Positions 26,919-36,082 of a stretch of DNA of 64,000 bases are shown here, piece after piece. The notes beneath the pieces were generated by a model. The model saw only the letters and a program-made list of their open reading frames with translations. It did no database searches and was not told where the DNA came from. Source of the DNA: a virus; IMG/VR virus record IMGVR_UViG_3300035698_010625, positions 1-64,000 of that record. One strand, written 5' to 3'. A program made the position numbers and the translations under genes. The stretch's first letter is position 1, and each line of letters begins with the position of its first letter.

Positions 26919-28355
26919 ATGACGGATATAAGCATCAGAAAATATAATGAAGTTCACATGTATATTGACTGTGAACCTGGCATTGCTATGGAGCTTTCTG
27001 ATGCTTTTTCCTTTGAGATTGCTAATGCTAAGTTCAACCCAAAAGTGCGTAACGGTATCTGGGATGGAAGGATTCGTCTATTTAATCGAATGACTCATTT
27101 GATGTATATCGGCCTTCTAGATAGGGTTAAGACCTTTGCTCACGCTCGTGACTACACGTACGATGTAATGGGTGAACTTGCAAATGATATCAATTTTTCT
27201 TTATCGGATGCAGATGAGTTTGTTAAAAATCTCAAAGCACCTTTTGAAGCAAGACGGTATCAATTAGAATCTTTTGCTGAGTGTATACGCCGCGATAGAA
27301 GTTTGGTAGTATCACCAACAGGATCTGGTAAATCATTTATTATCTATACCGTCTTACAATATTACAGAAAGACATCATTAATCATTGTTCCAACTAGAGG
27401 TCTTCTCACCCAAATGGAGAAGGATCTATGTGATTATGGCATGGCACCATCTCATATTCAGATAGGACCATCTGATAAAATTACTAAGGGTGTTACTATA
27501 TGCACGTGGCAGTCTATCTACAAGAAAAAGAAAGATTGGTTCGCGCAATTTGATGTTGTTGTAGGTGATGAGGTTCATCTGTTTGCTGCTAAAAGTTTAG
27601 TAGGAATCATGGAGAAACTCGTACACTGTCAATATCGTTTTGGATTTACTGGAACACTGGGTGAAACAAAGACAAATGAACTAGTGCTTGCTGGATTATT
27701 TGGGCCAGTTAAACAGTTCGTGAAAACAAAAGATCTGATTAAAGAAAAGCATCTATCAGACTTCCGGATTCGCTGTTTGATCCTTGATCATAAGGATAAA
27801 CCAAAGGGTAAGATGGATTACCCAAATGAAATGGCGTATCTAGTAAGTAATGCAAAACGTAATGCGTTCATTGCTAAATTAGTCATGTCATTAGAAGGAA
27901 ACACACTAGTACTATTCCAATACGTAGAAAAACACGGTAAAATATTACATGACTTATTTGAAGAAAAAATCGCTCGTGATGGAACAGATAGAACTCTATC
28001 ATTTATACACGGAGGCGTCAAAGCAGAAGTTCGGGAAGACACTAGGAACAATATTGAGTCTGTTTCTAACGGTATCATTATTGCCTCTTATGGTACTTTC
28101 TCTACTGGTATTAATATTAGGAATCTCCATAACCTTGTGTTCGCTTCTCCTAGTAAGTCTCGCATACGAAACCTTCAAAGCATTGGGCGTGTACTCCGCA
28201 CCGGAGACAACAAATCCAAAGCCGTATTATACGACATCAGCGACAAAACTTCTAGAACAAAGAAACCCAACTACACATATCTCCACTTTCGAGAAAGAAT
28301 GAAAGCTTACGTCGAAGAAGAATTCGACTACAAAATATATAACATTAACCTTTAA
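26919..28355 (+). CDS. uvsW: RNA-DNA and DNA-DNA helicase UvsW
   Basis: 478 residues. An N-terminal DNA-binding domain with KVRNGIWDGRIRLF is followed by Walker A SPTGSGKS (132-139), the DEVH box (217-220) and C-terminal motif VI in QSIGRVLR, all typical of the SF2 helicase UvsW. UvsW unwinds R-loops and branched DNA and switches replication from origin-dependent to recombination-dependent mode. Confidence 0.92.
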   Translation: MTDISIRKYNEVHMYIDCEPGIAMELSDAFSFEIANAKFNPKVRNGIWDGRIRLFNRMTHLMYIGLLDRVKTFAHARDYTYDVMGELANDINFSLSDADEFVKNLKAPFEARRYQLESFAECIRRDRSLVVSPTGSGKSFIIYTVLQYYRKTSLIIVPTRGLLTQMEKDLCDYGMAPSHIQIGPSDKITKGVTICTWQSIYKKKKDWFAQFDVVVGDEVHLFAAKSLVGIMEKLVHCQYRFGFTGTLGETKTNELVLAGLFGPVKQFVKTKDLIKEKHLSDFRIRCLILDHKDKPKGKMDYPNEMAYLVSNAKRNAFIAKLVMSLEGNTLVLFQYVEKHGKILHDLFEEKIARDGTDRTLSFIHGGVKAEVREDTRNNIESVSNGIIIASYGTFSTGINIRNLHNLVFASPSKSRIRNLQSIGRVLRTGDNKSKAVLYDISDKTSRTKKPNYTYLHFRERMKAYVEEEFDYKIYNINL

Positions 28356-28366
28356 AGAGATATGTG

Positions 28367-28395
28367 TTAACTGTTATACTGGAATAGTGTATAAT
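28367..28395 (+). promoter_or_regulatory. sigma70-type promoter before 28419
   Basis: TTAACT, 17-base spacer, perfect TATAAT; 23 bases to the next ATG. It would drive the small Sm-like gene, gp55, gp47 and gp46. Confidence 0.65.
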
Positions 28396-28418
28396 TGATC
28401 TATAATAAAGGATAATCT

Positions 28419-28784
28419 ATGCACGTTTTTATGAAACTATTAACCGGAGAGGACGTAATCGGTACTGTCCACTCTCAATCAAACTCCGATACATCTGCGC
28501 CATCTCTTCTTGTTACAAACCCTTACGTTGTAAGCCTTGTTCGTGACAGTGAAGGGTATGAATGTAACGCTCATAAATGGATGCCGTTTGCAGAGAAGGT
28601 TCCAGATGAAATAGAAAGTTATTGGATTCCAAAGAAAATCATCATTGTTACAGCTAAAGCTGACCCTGATATCATCGATATGTATAAATCTTGGATTGAA
28701 GAAGATGATGACGAAACTGATGAAGAATTTCATGGGCGTATATTGGAATCCTTAGAACCCGAAGAAGAGGGTAATTTACACTAA
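28419..28784 (+). CDS. small Sm/LSm-like phage protein
   Basis: 121 residues. The N-terminal FMKLLTGEDVIGTV strand pair, a following NPYVVSL strand and KWMPFAEKV resemble small LSm-like proteins found beside replication genes in T4-like phages. The C-terminal 40 residues are very acidic. Unknown role; the fold assignment is by pattern. Coupled to gp55 (TAATG). Confidence 0.5.
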   Translation: MHVFMKLLTGEDVIGTVHSQSNSDTSAPSLLVTNPYVVSLVRDSEGYECNAHKWMPFAEKVPDEIESYWIPKKIIIVTAKADPDIIDMYKSWIEEDDDETDEEFHGRILESLEPEEEGNLH

Positions 28785-29449
28785 TGGAAAAGAAAAAAAG
28801 AACAAGAGTCAAAAATAGAGATAAATCCAGAGATTATGTAGATAACGTTTTACTCTGCGAAGAAGTAGTAAAATTCCGAGATAGAGTTATTGCTGCTAAA
28901 GAATTAGGACACTATCTAGACGACGATCCAGAAGAAGAAAATCTCGTTTATGATCGCCCTAAAATTCCGGAATATATTGGCAAATCTATTATGGACATTG
29001 CCAAACGTAGATCAATGGAACGTGGATTCATTAATTATCCATATCGCGATGAAATGGTTTGTGACGGTATTGAAAACTGCTTACGGTATATTGACAATTT
29101 CAATCCAGCGGTTACTACAAACCCATTCGCATATTTTTCTCAAATCATTTACTTTGCCTTTATCAGAAGGATCTTAAAAGAAGAAAAGCAAAAGTATGTG
29201 AAATTCAAAGCTATGGTCGACACTTCTTGGGTTACACAATCTGAAGATGGTATTAGTACACACGCTAAAGCTGCACCTGATGATCATTCTATGGAATACA
29301 TCAACCAGTTTATCAAGAAATTTGAAGATTCAAAGCGTAAGCCTCTAAAGAAAAAGAAACCTAAGAAAGTAATCGATACATCAAATACTGTGTTTGACAG
29401 TGTAGTTAACGTACTAGAAACAACCTATGAAGATAGCACTAATAACTGA
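28784..29449 (+). CDS. 55: late-transcription sigma factor (gp55-like)
   Basis: 221 residues (T4 gp55: 185). The block NYPYRDEMVCDGIENCLRY and the FNPAVTTNPFAYFSQIIYFAFIRR helix match the region-2-like core of T4 gp55. It recognises TATAAATA late promoters together with the gp45 clamp and gp33. Those promoters occur at least six times in this window. A Lys-rich tail precedes the C-terminus. Overlaps gp47 by 23 bases. Confidence 0.92.
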   Translation: MEKKKRTRVKNRDKSRDYVDNVLLCEEVVKFRDRVIAAKELGHYLDDDPEEENLVYDRPKIPEYIGKSIMDIAKRRSMERGFINYPYRDEMVCDGIENCLRYIDNFNPAVTTNPFAYFSQIIYFAFIRRILKEEKQKYVKFKAMVDTSWVTQSEDGISTHAKAAPDDHSMEYINQFIKKFEDSKRKPLKKKKPKKVIDTSNTVFDSVVNVLETTYEDSTNN

Positions 29450-30503
29450 TACGCACTTTGGTGCGCGTAGTGATAGCCAAACCTTTATAAGAGCATTCGA
29501 TAGATTTTACAGTAACATCTTCTTTCCAACTCTTAAAGAACGCGACATTGATACAATCTTTCACTTGGGTGACATTGTAGATAAACGTAAACACATCAGT
29601 TATGTTACACTTAAATCCTTCCGAGAGCAGTTTGTTGATGTATGCGTAGACCAAAAGATTAACCTTCATGTAATCGTAGGTAATCATGACATCCCATATC
29701 GTAACACTAATTCTGTTAACGCGATGACTGAATTGTTTAGAGGTTATGGAACTGATTGGTTAAACTTTTATGCTGATCCAACTGAAGTTTCATTTGATGG
29801 TCTGGACATTGCTATAAGTCCGTGGATTAACAGTGAAAACTATCTTGATACTCTTGAATTTATAGCAAAGACTAATGCTGAAGTTTGCTTCGGACATTTT
29901 GATTTTAACGGATTTGAAATGCATCGTGGAATGGTGCAAGAAAACGGTATGGACACCACAGCTTTCCAGAAATTCGATATTGTTTATTCTGGTCATTTTC
30001 ATCATAAATCACAGAAGGGGAACATCACGTACCTCGGGAATCCTTACGAGTTAACATGGAGTGACTACGGAGATTCCCGCGGATTTCATATTTTTGATAC
30101 TAATACTCGTGAATTAGAATTCATTGAAAATCCTTACAGAATGTTCTATAAGGTAGTCTACAATGATTTAGATGCTGAATACAATGATGTAGTAAATCGC
30201 AACTTTGCTGGATTTAAAGACACATACGTTAAAGTTATAGTCCAAGAAAAAACTAATCCTTATTGGTTTGATTTGATGTTGGATAATCTATACGCTGCAA
30301 ATCCTTCTAACGTCACTATTGTTGATGATAATCGCAATATGGATAAGTTGTCTGAAACAGAAATCATTGATGAGGCAGAAGACACATTAACAATAATGAA
30401 TAAGTACGTGGATACTACAGTAAATAATGTAGATGTCACTAAACTTAAGAAATTGTTACATACTCTATATATTGATGCACAGTCGGTGGAAATCGTTGAA
30501 TGA
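29427..30503 (+). CDS. 47: recombination nuclease subunit (gp47-like, Mre11 family)
   Basis: 358 residues (T4: 339). Metallophosphoesterase motifs DTHFG (8-12), GDIVDKR (48-54), GNHD (85-88) and SGHFHHK give the Mn2+ site of Mre11/SbcD nucleases. With gp46 it resects DNA ends for recombination and degrades host DNA. Overlaps gp46 by 4 bases (ATGA). Confidence 0.95.
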   Translation: MKIALITDTHFGARSDSQTFIRAFDRFYSNIFFPTLKERDIDTIFHLGDIVDKRKHISYVTLKSFREQFVDVCVDQKINLHVIVGNHDIPYRNTNSVNAMTELFRGYGTDWLNFYADPTEVSFDGLDIAISPWINSENYLDTLEFIAKTNAEVCFGHFDFNGFEMHRGMVQENGMDTTAFQKFDIVYSGHFHHKSQKGNITYLGNPYELTWSDYGDSRGFHIFDTNTRELEFIENPYRMFYKVVYNDLDAEYNDVVNRNFAGFKDTYVKVIVQEKTNPYWFDLMLDNLYAANPSNVTIVDDNRNMDKLSETEIIDEAEDTLTIMNKYVDTTVNNVDVTKLKKLLHTLYIDAQSVEIVE

Positions 30504-32203
30504 TACTCTTCAAAAAAATAAAGTACAAAAACTTCCTTTCTACAGGGAACAACTTTACTGAGATCCAGTTAAATAGAAGTCCAACAACTTTAATCGTTGG
30601 AGAAAATGGATCTGGTAAAAGTACTATGCTTGATGCATTGTGCTACGTTCTTTTTGGTAAACCATTTAGAAAAATCAACAAACCTCAACTGTTAAATAGT
30701 GTCAACAAGCGTAACTGCATTGTGGAAATTGATTTTGATATTGGCCCTAATAGTTACAAAATTACTAGAGGTATGAAGCCTGGCATATTTGAGATTCTAT
30801 ACAATGGTAAATTGATTGACCAAGATGCTGCTTCAAAGGATTACCAAGAACATCTAGAAAAGAACATTTTGAAATTGAATCACACTTCATTTACTCAAAT
30901 TGTTATCTTGGGTTCTTCTACTTTTATACCGTTTATGCAACTACGTGCACGGGATCGTCGTGAGATTATTGAAGACCTTCTAGATATTAAGATCTTCACG
31001 ATCATGAATACACTCCTTAAAGCAAAGGTTCAAAAGAACCGAGATGCTTTGAATGACTTGAAAACAAAATTGGATTTCGAACGTGAAAAATCTGCATTTG
31101 TTAAGAAGCAAATTGAAAGTATCCTCAATAAACAAGAAGAAAAGAAAGGCAAATTTGACGATCAAATAGCAGATGTTCAAGAACAGGTTACTCAATTAGA
31201 AGCATTACGATATACTGTTTTAGATCAACAGCAAGATCTTGCTATAGATAAAGTACCTTCTGTAGCAGCTGATATCGACCAGCGTTATAGAACAATGACG
31301 ATACATTCTAAGAGTATAAAGACACATCAAGAACTGAGTAATTTTTATATCGATAATCCAGTCTGTCCTACATGTACTCAAAATATTGATAAAGAACACC
31401 GTGATGAAAAACTCACTGCACATAAGACAGAAATATCTAACATTCAAGAAGAACTTCTTAGAATTCAAAAAGAAATTGAAATATTGGTAGCACAGGAAGA
31501 AGCATCTAAAAAACTAGAATCTGAATACCAACTCCTTGTATCGCGCGAAACTTCAATTCGTTTGGAAATCTTTAATCTTACTACGCGTATAACAATGCTG
31601 ACTGAGCAACATGCTAGTGTAGATAATAGTAGTGAAATCCACGAAGCACAAGCTAAGCTGAAAGAAATTAATGAGAAAGCGAAGAAACTCCAAAGCCTTC
31701 GTGAAAGGTCTATTATTCAGCGTGAAATGTTCGCAGCTGCTGGAATTCTATTAAAAGATAGTGGAATCAAAACTCAAATTGTTAAGCAATACATTCCAGT
31801 TATGAATAAGCTTATCAATAAATATTTGGCTCAAATGGAATTCTTTGTTAAATTTGAACTAGATGAAAACTTCAATGAATGTATCCGTTCTAGATTCCGT
31901 GATGACTTTAGTTACGCATCCTTCTCAGAAGGTGAAAAGTCCCGATTAGATTTAGCATTGATGTTAACATGGCGTGCTGTTGCAAAGATGAAAAACTCAG
32001 CACACACAAATCTCTTGATTCTCGATGAAGTATTCGATGGATCACTTGACATCGTTGGACTTGACACACTAATGGAAATCCTTGGTGAAATGTATGAGAC
32101 TAACATATTCGTAATTTCACATAAGGGTGAGCACTTACAAGACAAAATGCAATCTGTTGTGAAATTTGAGAAAGTTAAGAATTTTTCGAGGATGGTTACA
32201 TGA
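30500..32203 (+). CDS. 46: recombination ATPase subunit (gp46-like, Rad50 family)
   Basis: 567 residues (T4: 560). Walker A GENGSGKST at 34-42, long coiled coils on both sides of a CPTC zinc hook (289-292), the SEGEKSRLDLAL signature and a C-terminal LLILDEVFDGSLD Walker B form a complete Rad50/SbcC protein. Partner of gp47. Confidence 0.95.
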   Translation: MILFKKIKYKNFLSTGNNFTEIQLNRSPTTLIVGENGSGKSTMLDALCYVLFGKPFRKINKPQLLNSVNKRNCIVEIDFDIGPNSYKITRGMKPGIFEILYNGKLIDQDAASKDYQEHLEKNILKLNHTSFTQIVILGSSTFIPFMQLRARDRREIIEDLLDIKIFTIMNTLLKAKVQKNRDALNDLKTKLDFEREKSAFVKKQIESILNKQEEKKGKFDDQIADVQEQVTQLEALRYTVLDQQQDLAIDKVPSVAADIDQRYRTMTIHSKSIKTHQELSNFYIDNPVCPTCTQNIDKEHRDEKLTAHKTEISNIQEELLRIQKEIEILVAQEEASKKLESEYQLLVSRETSIRLEIFNLTTRITMLTEQHASVDNSSEIHEAQAKLKEINEKAKKLQSLRERSIIQREMFAAAGILLKDSGIKTQIVKQYIPVMNKLINKYLAQMEFFVKFELDENFNECIRSRFRDDFSYASFSEGEKSRLDLALMLTWRAVAKMKNSAHTNLLILDEVFDGSLDIVGLDTLMEILGEMYETNIFVISHKGEHLQDKMQSVVKFEKVKNFSRMVT

Positions 32204-32412
32204 AAAATCAAAAATGGGGTATCAAATTAAGCACCGCTGGCCGATCTTTATTTGTTATAGATATAAAGGAGGTCGCTGGTCGAGCTATCATATCGGTAGA
32301 TGCTAGTGAAGAAAACAAAAACAACGAAGTATTATCATTTGATAGTCAAGAATTAGCAACTAATTACGCGGAGAGAATGGGATGGATACTGTACAGGATC
32401 GCACCGATCTAG
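32200..32412 (+). CDS. small hypothetical protein after gp46
   Basis: 70 residues, ATGA overlap with gp46. A DSQELATNYAERMGW segment gives a beta-alpha pattern like that of small NDUFS4-type domains, but too little is conserved to name it. T4 has small 45.1/45.2 ORFs at the corresponding place. It overlaps the deformylase ORF by 31 bases. Confidence 0.5.
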   Translation: MKNQKWGIKLSTAGRSLFVIDIKEVAGRAIISVDASEENKNNEVLSFDSQELATNYAERMGWILYRIAPI

Positions 32413-32924
32413 AAACAATGGATCGTAATATTGTAAAACATGACCACGCTAGCCTTCGTAGAGTGTGCCGATACTTTAACTTTGAAAATCCACCAGCCGA
32501 TCCTATGTACATAGCAGAGGTTATGATATATAATCTTATTAAGCACCGCGGCCTTGGTCTTGCAGCACCACAAATTGGATTTCCGTATAACGTTTTTGCA
32601 GTAGGTAATCCAGACCTTCCAGATAAGGTTATGGTTTTCTTTAATTCAACAATCGTACATTTCTCGGAAAATGTTATACTCTTAGATGAAGGTTGCTTAT
32701 CATTTCCAAGTCTATTTATGAAAATTAAAAGACCAGATTCTATCCGAATGAGATTTACTGATCCAGATGGGGTTAAGAAAACAGAAAAATTTGATGGAAT
32801 ATTAGGGCGTGTAATTCAACATGAGTACGATCATATCAATGGCAAACTATTCACATCTCGAGTTAACCCAATTGAATACGATCGAGCAAAACGTCGTCAA
32901 AAAAAAATATTGAGAAAGGTATAA
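32382..32924 (+). CDS. def: peptide deformylase
   Basis: 180 residues. All three motifs are present: GLGLAAPQ (57-64), EGCLS (103-107) with the metal-binding Cys, and HEYDH (147-151). It removes the formyl group from initiator methionine on nascent proteins. An ATG at 32418 would shorten the N-terminus by 12 residues without affecting motifs. Deformylases are known in marine phages; here it accompanies a phage initiator tRNA. Confidence 0.93.
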   Translation: MDTVQDRTDLETMDRNIVKHDHASLRRVCRYFNFENPPADPMYIAEVMIYNLIKHRGLGLAAPQIGFPYNVFAVGNPDLPDKVMVFFNSTIVHFSENVILLDEGCLSFPSLFMKIKRPDSIRMRFTDPDGVKKTEKFDGILGRVIQHEYDHINGKLFTSRVNPIEYDRAKRRQKKILRKV

Positions 32925-32927
32925 AGT

Positions 32928-33365
32928 ATGTCTAGTAACTGGGTTAATGATATTCGTCTAATGCACGAACACTTTGGTGTTACTGATTGGATGGATGATC
33001 TTAAAAATGAAACGAAGTTCGATGAATTTTTAGCATTTAGATTAAGGTTTCTCCAAGAAGAACTGGATGAAACAATGAAAGCTTGGAAAGAAGGTGATTG
33101 TGAAGAAATTGTTGATGGTTTAATAGATCTTTGTGTAGTAGCTATTGGAACACTTGATGCTTTCAATATTGACTCTAATAAAGCATGGAATAATGTATTA
33201 AAAGCAAATATGAGTAAAAATACAGGCGTAAATAAAACTCGCCCTAATGCACTTGGTCTTCCAGATTTGATTAAACCTATAGATTGGGAAGCACCTACAC
33301 ATAAAGAAAATCATGGATTGTTACTTGCGTGGCGTAATATTTCATCATTAGGTGAAGGCACATGA
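32928..33365 (+). CDS. MazG-like all-alpha NTP pyrophosphohydrolase
   Basis: 145 residues. QEELDETMKAW (about 43-53) followed by CEEIVDGLIDL (about 58-68) supplies the EExxE...ExxD acidic metal site of the MazG/dUTPase-like superfamily. A KAWNNVLKANMSK block is typical of phage members. It probably hydrolyses a (deoxy)nucleotide triphosphate, helping to shape the pool for the adjacent modification genes. Overlaps the next gene by 4 bases. Confidence 0.75.
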   Translation: MSSNWVNDIRLMHEHFGVTDWMDDLKNETKFDEFLAFRLRFLQEELDETMKAWKEGDCEEIVDGLIDLCVVAIGTLDAFNIDSNKAWNNVLKANMSKNTGVNKTRPNALGLPDLIKPIDWEAPTHKENHGLLLAWRNISSLGEGT

Positions 33366-33733
33366 AGCCCGAACTACCAAAAATGCCAGATGCTACATTA
33401 CCTATGCCATCACAATCTGCTTCTTTAGATGTTTTAATGGAATGTGCTGGTCTTCAGAGACGCAAATCTAACGATTATCAAAATCCGAATTCTAACATCA
33501 AGCAAGCAATGCATTACCGTCGTGGTATAGATACTATTCATGACATGATTGCACAAAAACTCCTTCGGGCCCAATCTTTACTAGAATCTAAAGAAGATCC
33601 AAATAACGAATCATTAGAAGATACATATAAAGATATGATTAACTATTGCTCATTCGCAGTAGTATATTTGAGAAAACAGATGGATGGACAGGATCCTTCC
33701 AGGGATATTTTTAATGCACCAGAACGTACGTGA
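33362..33733 (+). CDS. nucleotide-modification-associated domain 1 protein (DUF1599-like)
   Basis: 123 residues. The KSNDYQNPNSNIKQAMHY segment, KLLRAQSLLE and ESLEDTYKDMINY match the Nmad1/DUF1599 family, which is linked by gene neighbourhood to phage base-modification systems. The biochemical activity is not established. It is followed by a thymidylate-synthase-fold gene and a glycosyltransferase, in agreement with that link. Confidence 0.65.
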   Translation: MKPELPKMPDATLPMPSQSASLDVLMECAGLQRRKSNDYQNPNSNIKQAMHYRRGIDTIHDMIAQKLLRAQSLLESKEDPNNESLEDTYKDMINYCSFAVVYLRKQMDGQDPSRDIFNAPERT

Positions 33734-34409
33734 TATACGCGATAGATTTCGTGATGAACTGAAAAACGCTAGATACATTACAGATAAAAGTGGTGTAAAA
33801 ACTATTGAATTAATGTCTGTCAATTTCAAAGCAGATGAGACAAGTATCTTCGGTAAGGTTGATGAAAATTTTGTAAAGAGAGAAACTAATTGGTATTTAA
33901 GTCAATCGTTAAATGTTAATGATTTAGTAGATGCTCCTGCGATATGGAAATCTGTTGCATCACGCCATGGTGCAATCAATTCAAATTACGGATGGTGTGT
34001 ATACAGTAGAGAAAATGGTGACCAATACGGGTTTGTTTGTAATGAACTTTGGACTAATCCAGATTCACGTAGAGCTATCATGATTTACACTCGCCCTGAT
34101 ATGCACACTGCAGCTTTTAAAGAAAATATGAATGATTTTATGTGCACGAACACTGTACAGTATCTCATTCGTGATAGCAAACTTCATGCACATGTAAGTA
34201 TGAGAAGTAATGATGCAGTCTTTGGATATAAAAATGATTTTGCTTGGCAGCACCGTGTTTTTAGTCGGGTGTTAGAACTTATAAATCACCGCCGTGCTGT
34301 ATACGATGAAGATCCATTAATAGCTGGCGACATTATCTGGAATGTTGGTTCACTTCACATATACGAAAGACATTTTCATATAGTAGATTCACAGCAGGTA
34401 CTTTTATGA
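33714..34409 (+). CDS. thymidylate synthase / dCMP hydroxymethylase-fold enzyme
   Basis: 231 residues from the ATG with AGGGAT upstream (longer in-frame reading overlaps the Nmad1 gene further). NSNYGWCVY, the MCTNTVQYLIRD block with the likely catalytic Cys, and RSNDAVFGYKNDFAWQ are TS-family sequences, the last being the nucleotide-binding region. It may methylate or hydroxymethylate a pyrimidine deoxynucleotide. Context favours making a precursor for modified DNA. Confidence 0.7.
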   Translation: MHQNVRDIRDRFRDELKNARYITDKSGVKTIELMSVNFKADETSIFGKVDENFVKRETNWYLSQSLNVNDLVDAPAIWKSVASRHGAINSNYGWCVYSRENGDQYGFVCNELWTNPDSRRAIMIYTRPDMHTAAFKENMNDFMCTNTVQYLIRDSKLHAHVSMRSNDAVFGYKNDFAWQHRVFSRVLELINHRRAVYDEDPLIAGDIIWNVGSLHIYERHFHIVDSQQVLL

Positions 34410-35284
34410 TTAAAAGAATTTACATCCCTACATATGGACGTGTAGACAAACAAGAAACGTATGATTATCTTCCAAAGAAATGGCAGAAGCGCTGTCTTCT
34501 AGTAATTGCTGAAAAAGAAAGAGAAGCATTTGAGAAAACAGATTATCCGTTTGTTGTTTCACCATGTCAAGGACCTGCACCAGAAGGCGCTGACCCATTA
34601 GATTATGGTTTGAGTCCTACAAGAAAATGGATTGCTTATCACGCGGGTGATATGAAGTATGGTGTGCTGGATGATGACATTAACGAATTTGTGTATACAC
34701 CAAGACCTTCTGAAGTTGACTATCACGAATACACAAATGCTCAAATCAATGAACACAATAAGAAACTAGGGTATGGTGGTTATTTTGATGATATGATGAC
34801 AATGCTCGACGAGTGGCTTGAAGATTTTGTTACTGTTGGACTTGAAGTATCATGGAATCCACCTTTTGAAGAAGATCATACAGAATGCTGGAGACAAACA
34901 ACTAATCACTTTTACAATGGAGCTAATTTTCCAAAAGATGACATCGATTTCACATCTCTGAAATGTGCTCAGGATTACTTTATCCTTCTCCAGTTGCTAG
35001 TTATGGGATATAAAAATCGAATCAGTTTGAGATATCGCGTACGTCCTGCTATGACACAAGAAAAAGGTGGTTGTGAAGTATACAGAACTATTCAAGTCCA
35101 TAATGACTCGATGGAAAAATTACGAGATGCTTTTCCAGATTTCGTAAATCTGAATACTAAAATCACAAAGACTGGACCTTGGGCAGGACAGGAAAAATTC
35201 AGCGCTTCTATCCAATGGAAAAAGGCGTATAAATCTAGTATAGGAAAGACAAAACCAACTAACTCTTTAGCAGATTTCTTTTAG
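34406..35284 (+). CDS. GT-A fold glycosyltransferase
   Basis: 292 residues. IPTYGRVDKQ at the N-terminus, GLSPTRKWIAYHAG, then YGVLDDDINEF with a DDD metal site, are typical of GT-A enzymes found in phage DNA-modification clusters (TAGT-like). It may glycosylate hydroxymethylated bases made by the neighbouring TS-fold enzyme. Alternative: a surface glycosyltransferase. ATGA overlap with the TS-fold gene supports a joint role. Confidence 0.65.
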   Translation: MIKRIYIPTYGRVDKQETYDYLPKKWQKRCLLVIAEKEREAFEKTDYPFVVSPCQGPAPEGADPLDYGLSPTRKWIAYHAGDMKYGVLDDDINEFVYTPRPSEVDYHEYTNAQINEHNKKLGYGGYFDDMMTMLDEWLEDFVTVGLEVSWNPPFEEDHTECWRQTTNHFYNGANFPKDDIDFTSLKCAQDYFILLQLLVMGYKNRISLRYRVRPAMTQEKGGCEVYRTIQVHNDSMEKLRDAFPDFVNLNTKITKTGPWAGQEKFSASIQWKKAYKSSIGKTKPTNSLADFF

Positions 35285-35293
35285 AGGTATATA

Positions 35294-36082
35294 ATGAACG
35301 ATTACATAATGAAATTCCTTGGAACTGGTAACGCATTCCCTTACGATCTTAACCTTCCACCAGAGGATCAAAACTTCCAGTCAAACGCTATGTTGATTGC
35401 ACCTAGTGGTAGAAAGTTACTCATTGATGCTGGTGGATTGATTCAAAATGCATTAGGTTTTTACCAAATGTCTTCAGCGGATCTTGACAGTGTCTATATT
35501 TCTCATCCACACGGTGATCATATCGGTGGATTGGAGTATATTGCATTCACTACTTATTTCAATCCAACACTCCCGAAACCACGTCTAATTGCAAATAAGA
35601 AACTTGTTCGTGAATTATGGAACAATAGTCTATCTGGTGGACTTGGTAGCATTCAAGGACAAATCACTGACTTAGATACTTTCTTCAATGTCGATGCTGT
35701 TGGAAAGAATCAAACATTTCGTTGGTCAAATATCGATTTTCAGCCAGTACAAGTAGTACACTATATGGATGGATTTGATATTGTGCCTTCTTATGGCTTG
35801 TTCTGGGAAGTTAACGATAAGAAATATTTCTTCACCAGTGATACACAACATTGCCCAAATCAAATTAAAGATTTCTACAATGTTGCTGATTTGATTTTCC
35901 AAGATTGTGAAACAGCACCATTTCCTTCTGGTGTACACGCTCACTATACAGAACTTGTTACTTTGCCAGATGACATTAAAGCAAAAATGCATCTATATCA
36001 TTATCACCCAGGTGAAAAGCCAGACTGTGTTACTGATGGTTTTGCAGGATGGATCACACGAGGTCAGGAATTTATTCTATGA
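35294..36082 (+). CDS. RNase Z-like metallo-beta-lactamase hydrolase
   Basis: 262 residues. FLGTGNAFP (8-16), SNAMLI, KLLIDAGG and HPHGDHIGG (71-79) follow the tRNase Z N-terminal pattern, with FTSDTQHCPN supplying the second metal-binding Asp region. tRNase Z cuts tRNA precursors after the discriminator base when CCA is not encoded. Several downstream tRNAs are of that kind. A PhnP-like or other MBL phosphodiesterase is the alternative. ATGA overlap with the first methyltransferase homologue. Confidence 0.6.
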   Translation: MNDYIMKFLGTGNAFPYDLNLPPEDQNFQSNAMLIAPSGRKLLIDAGGLIQNALGFYQMSSADLDSVYISHPHGDHIGGLEYIAFTTYFNPTLPKPRLIANKKLVRELWNNSLSGGLGSIQGQITDLDTFFNVDAVGKNQTFRWSNIDFQPVQVVHYMDGFDIVPSYGLFWEVNDKKYFFTSDTQHCPNQIKDFYNVADLIFQDCETAPFPSGVHAHYTELVTLPDDIKAKMHLYHYHPGEKPDCVTDGFAGWITRGQEFIL

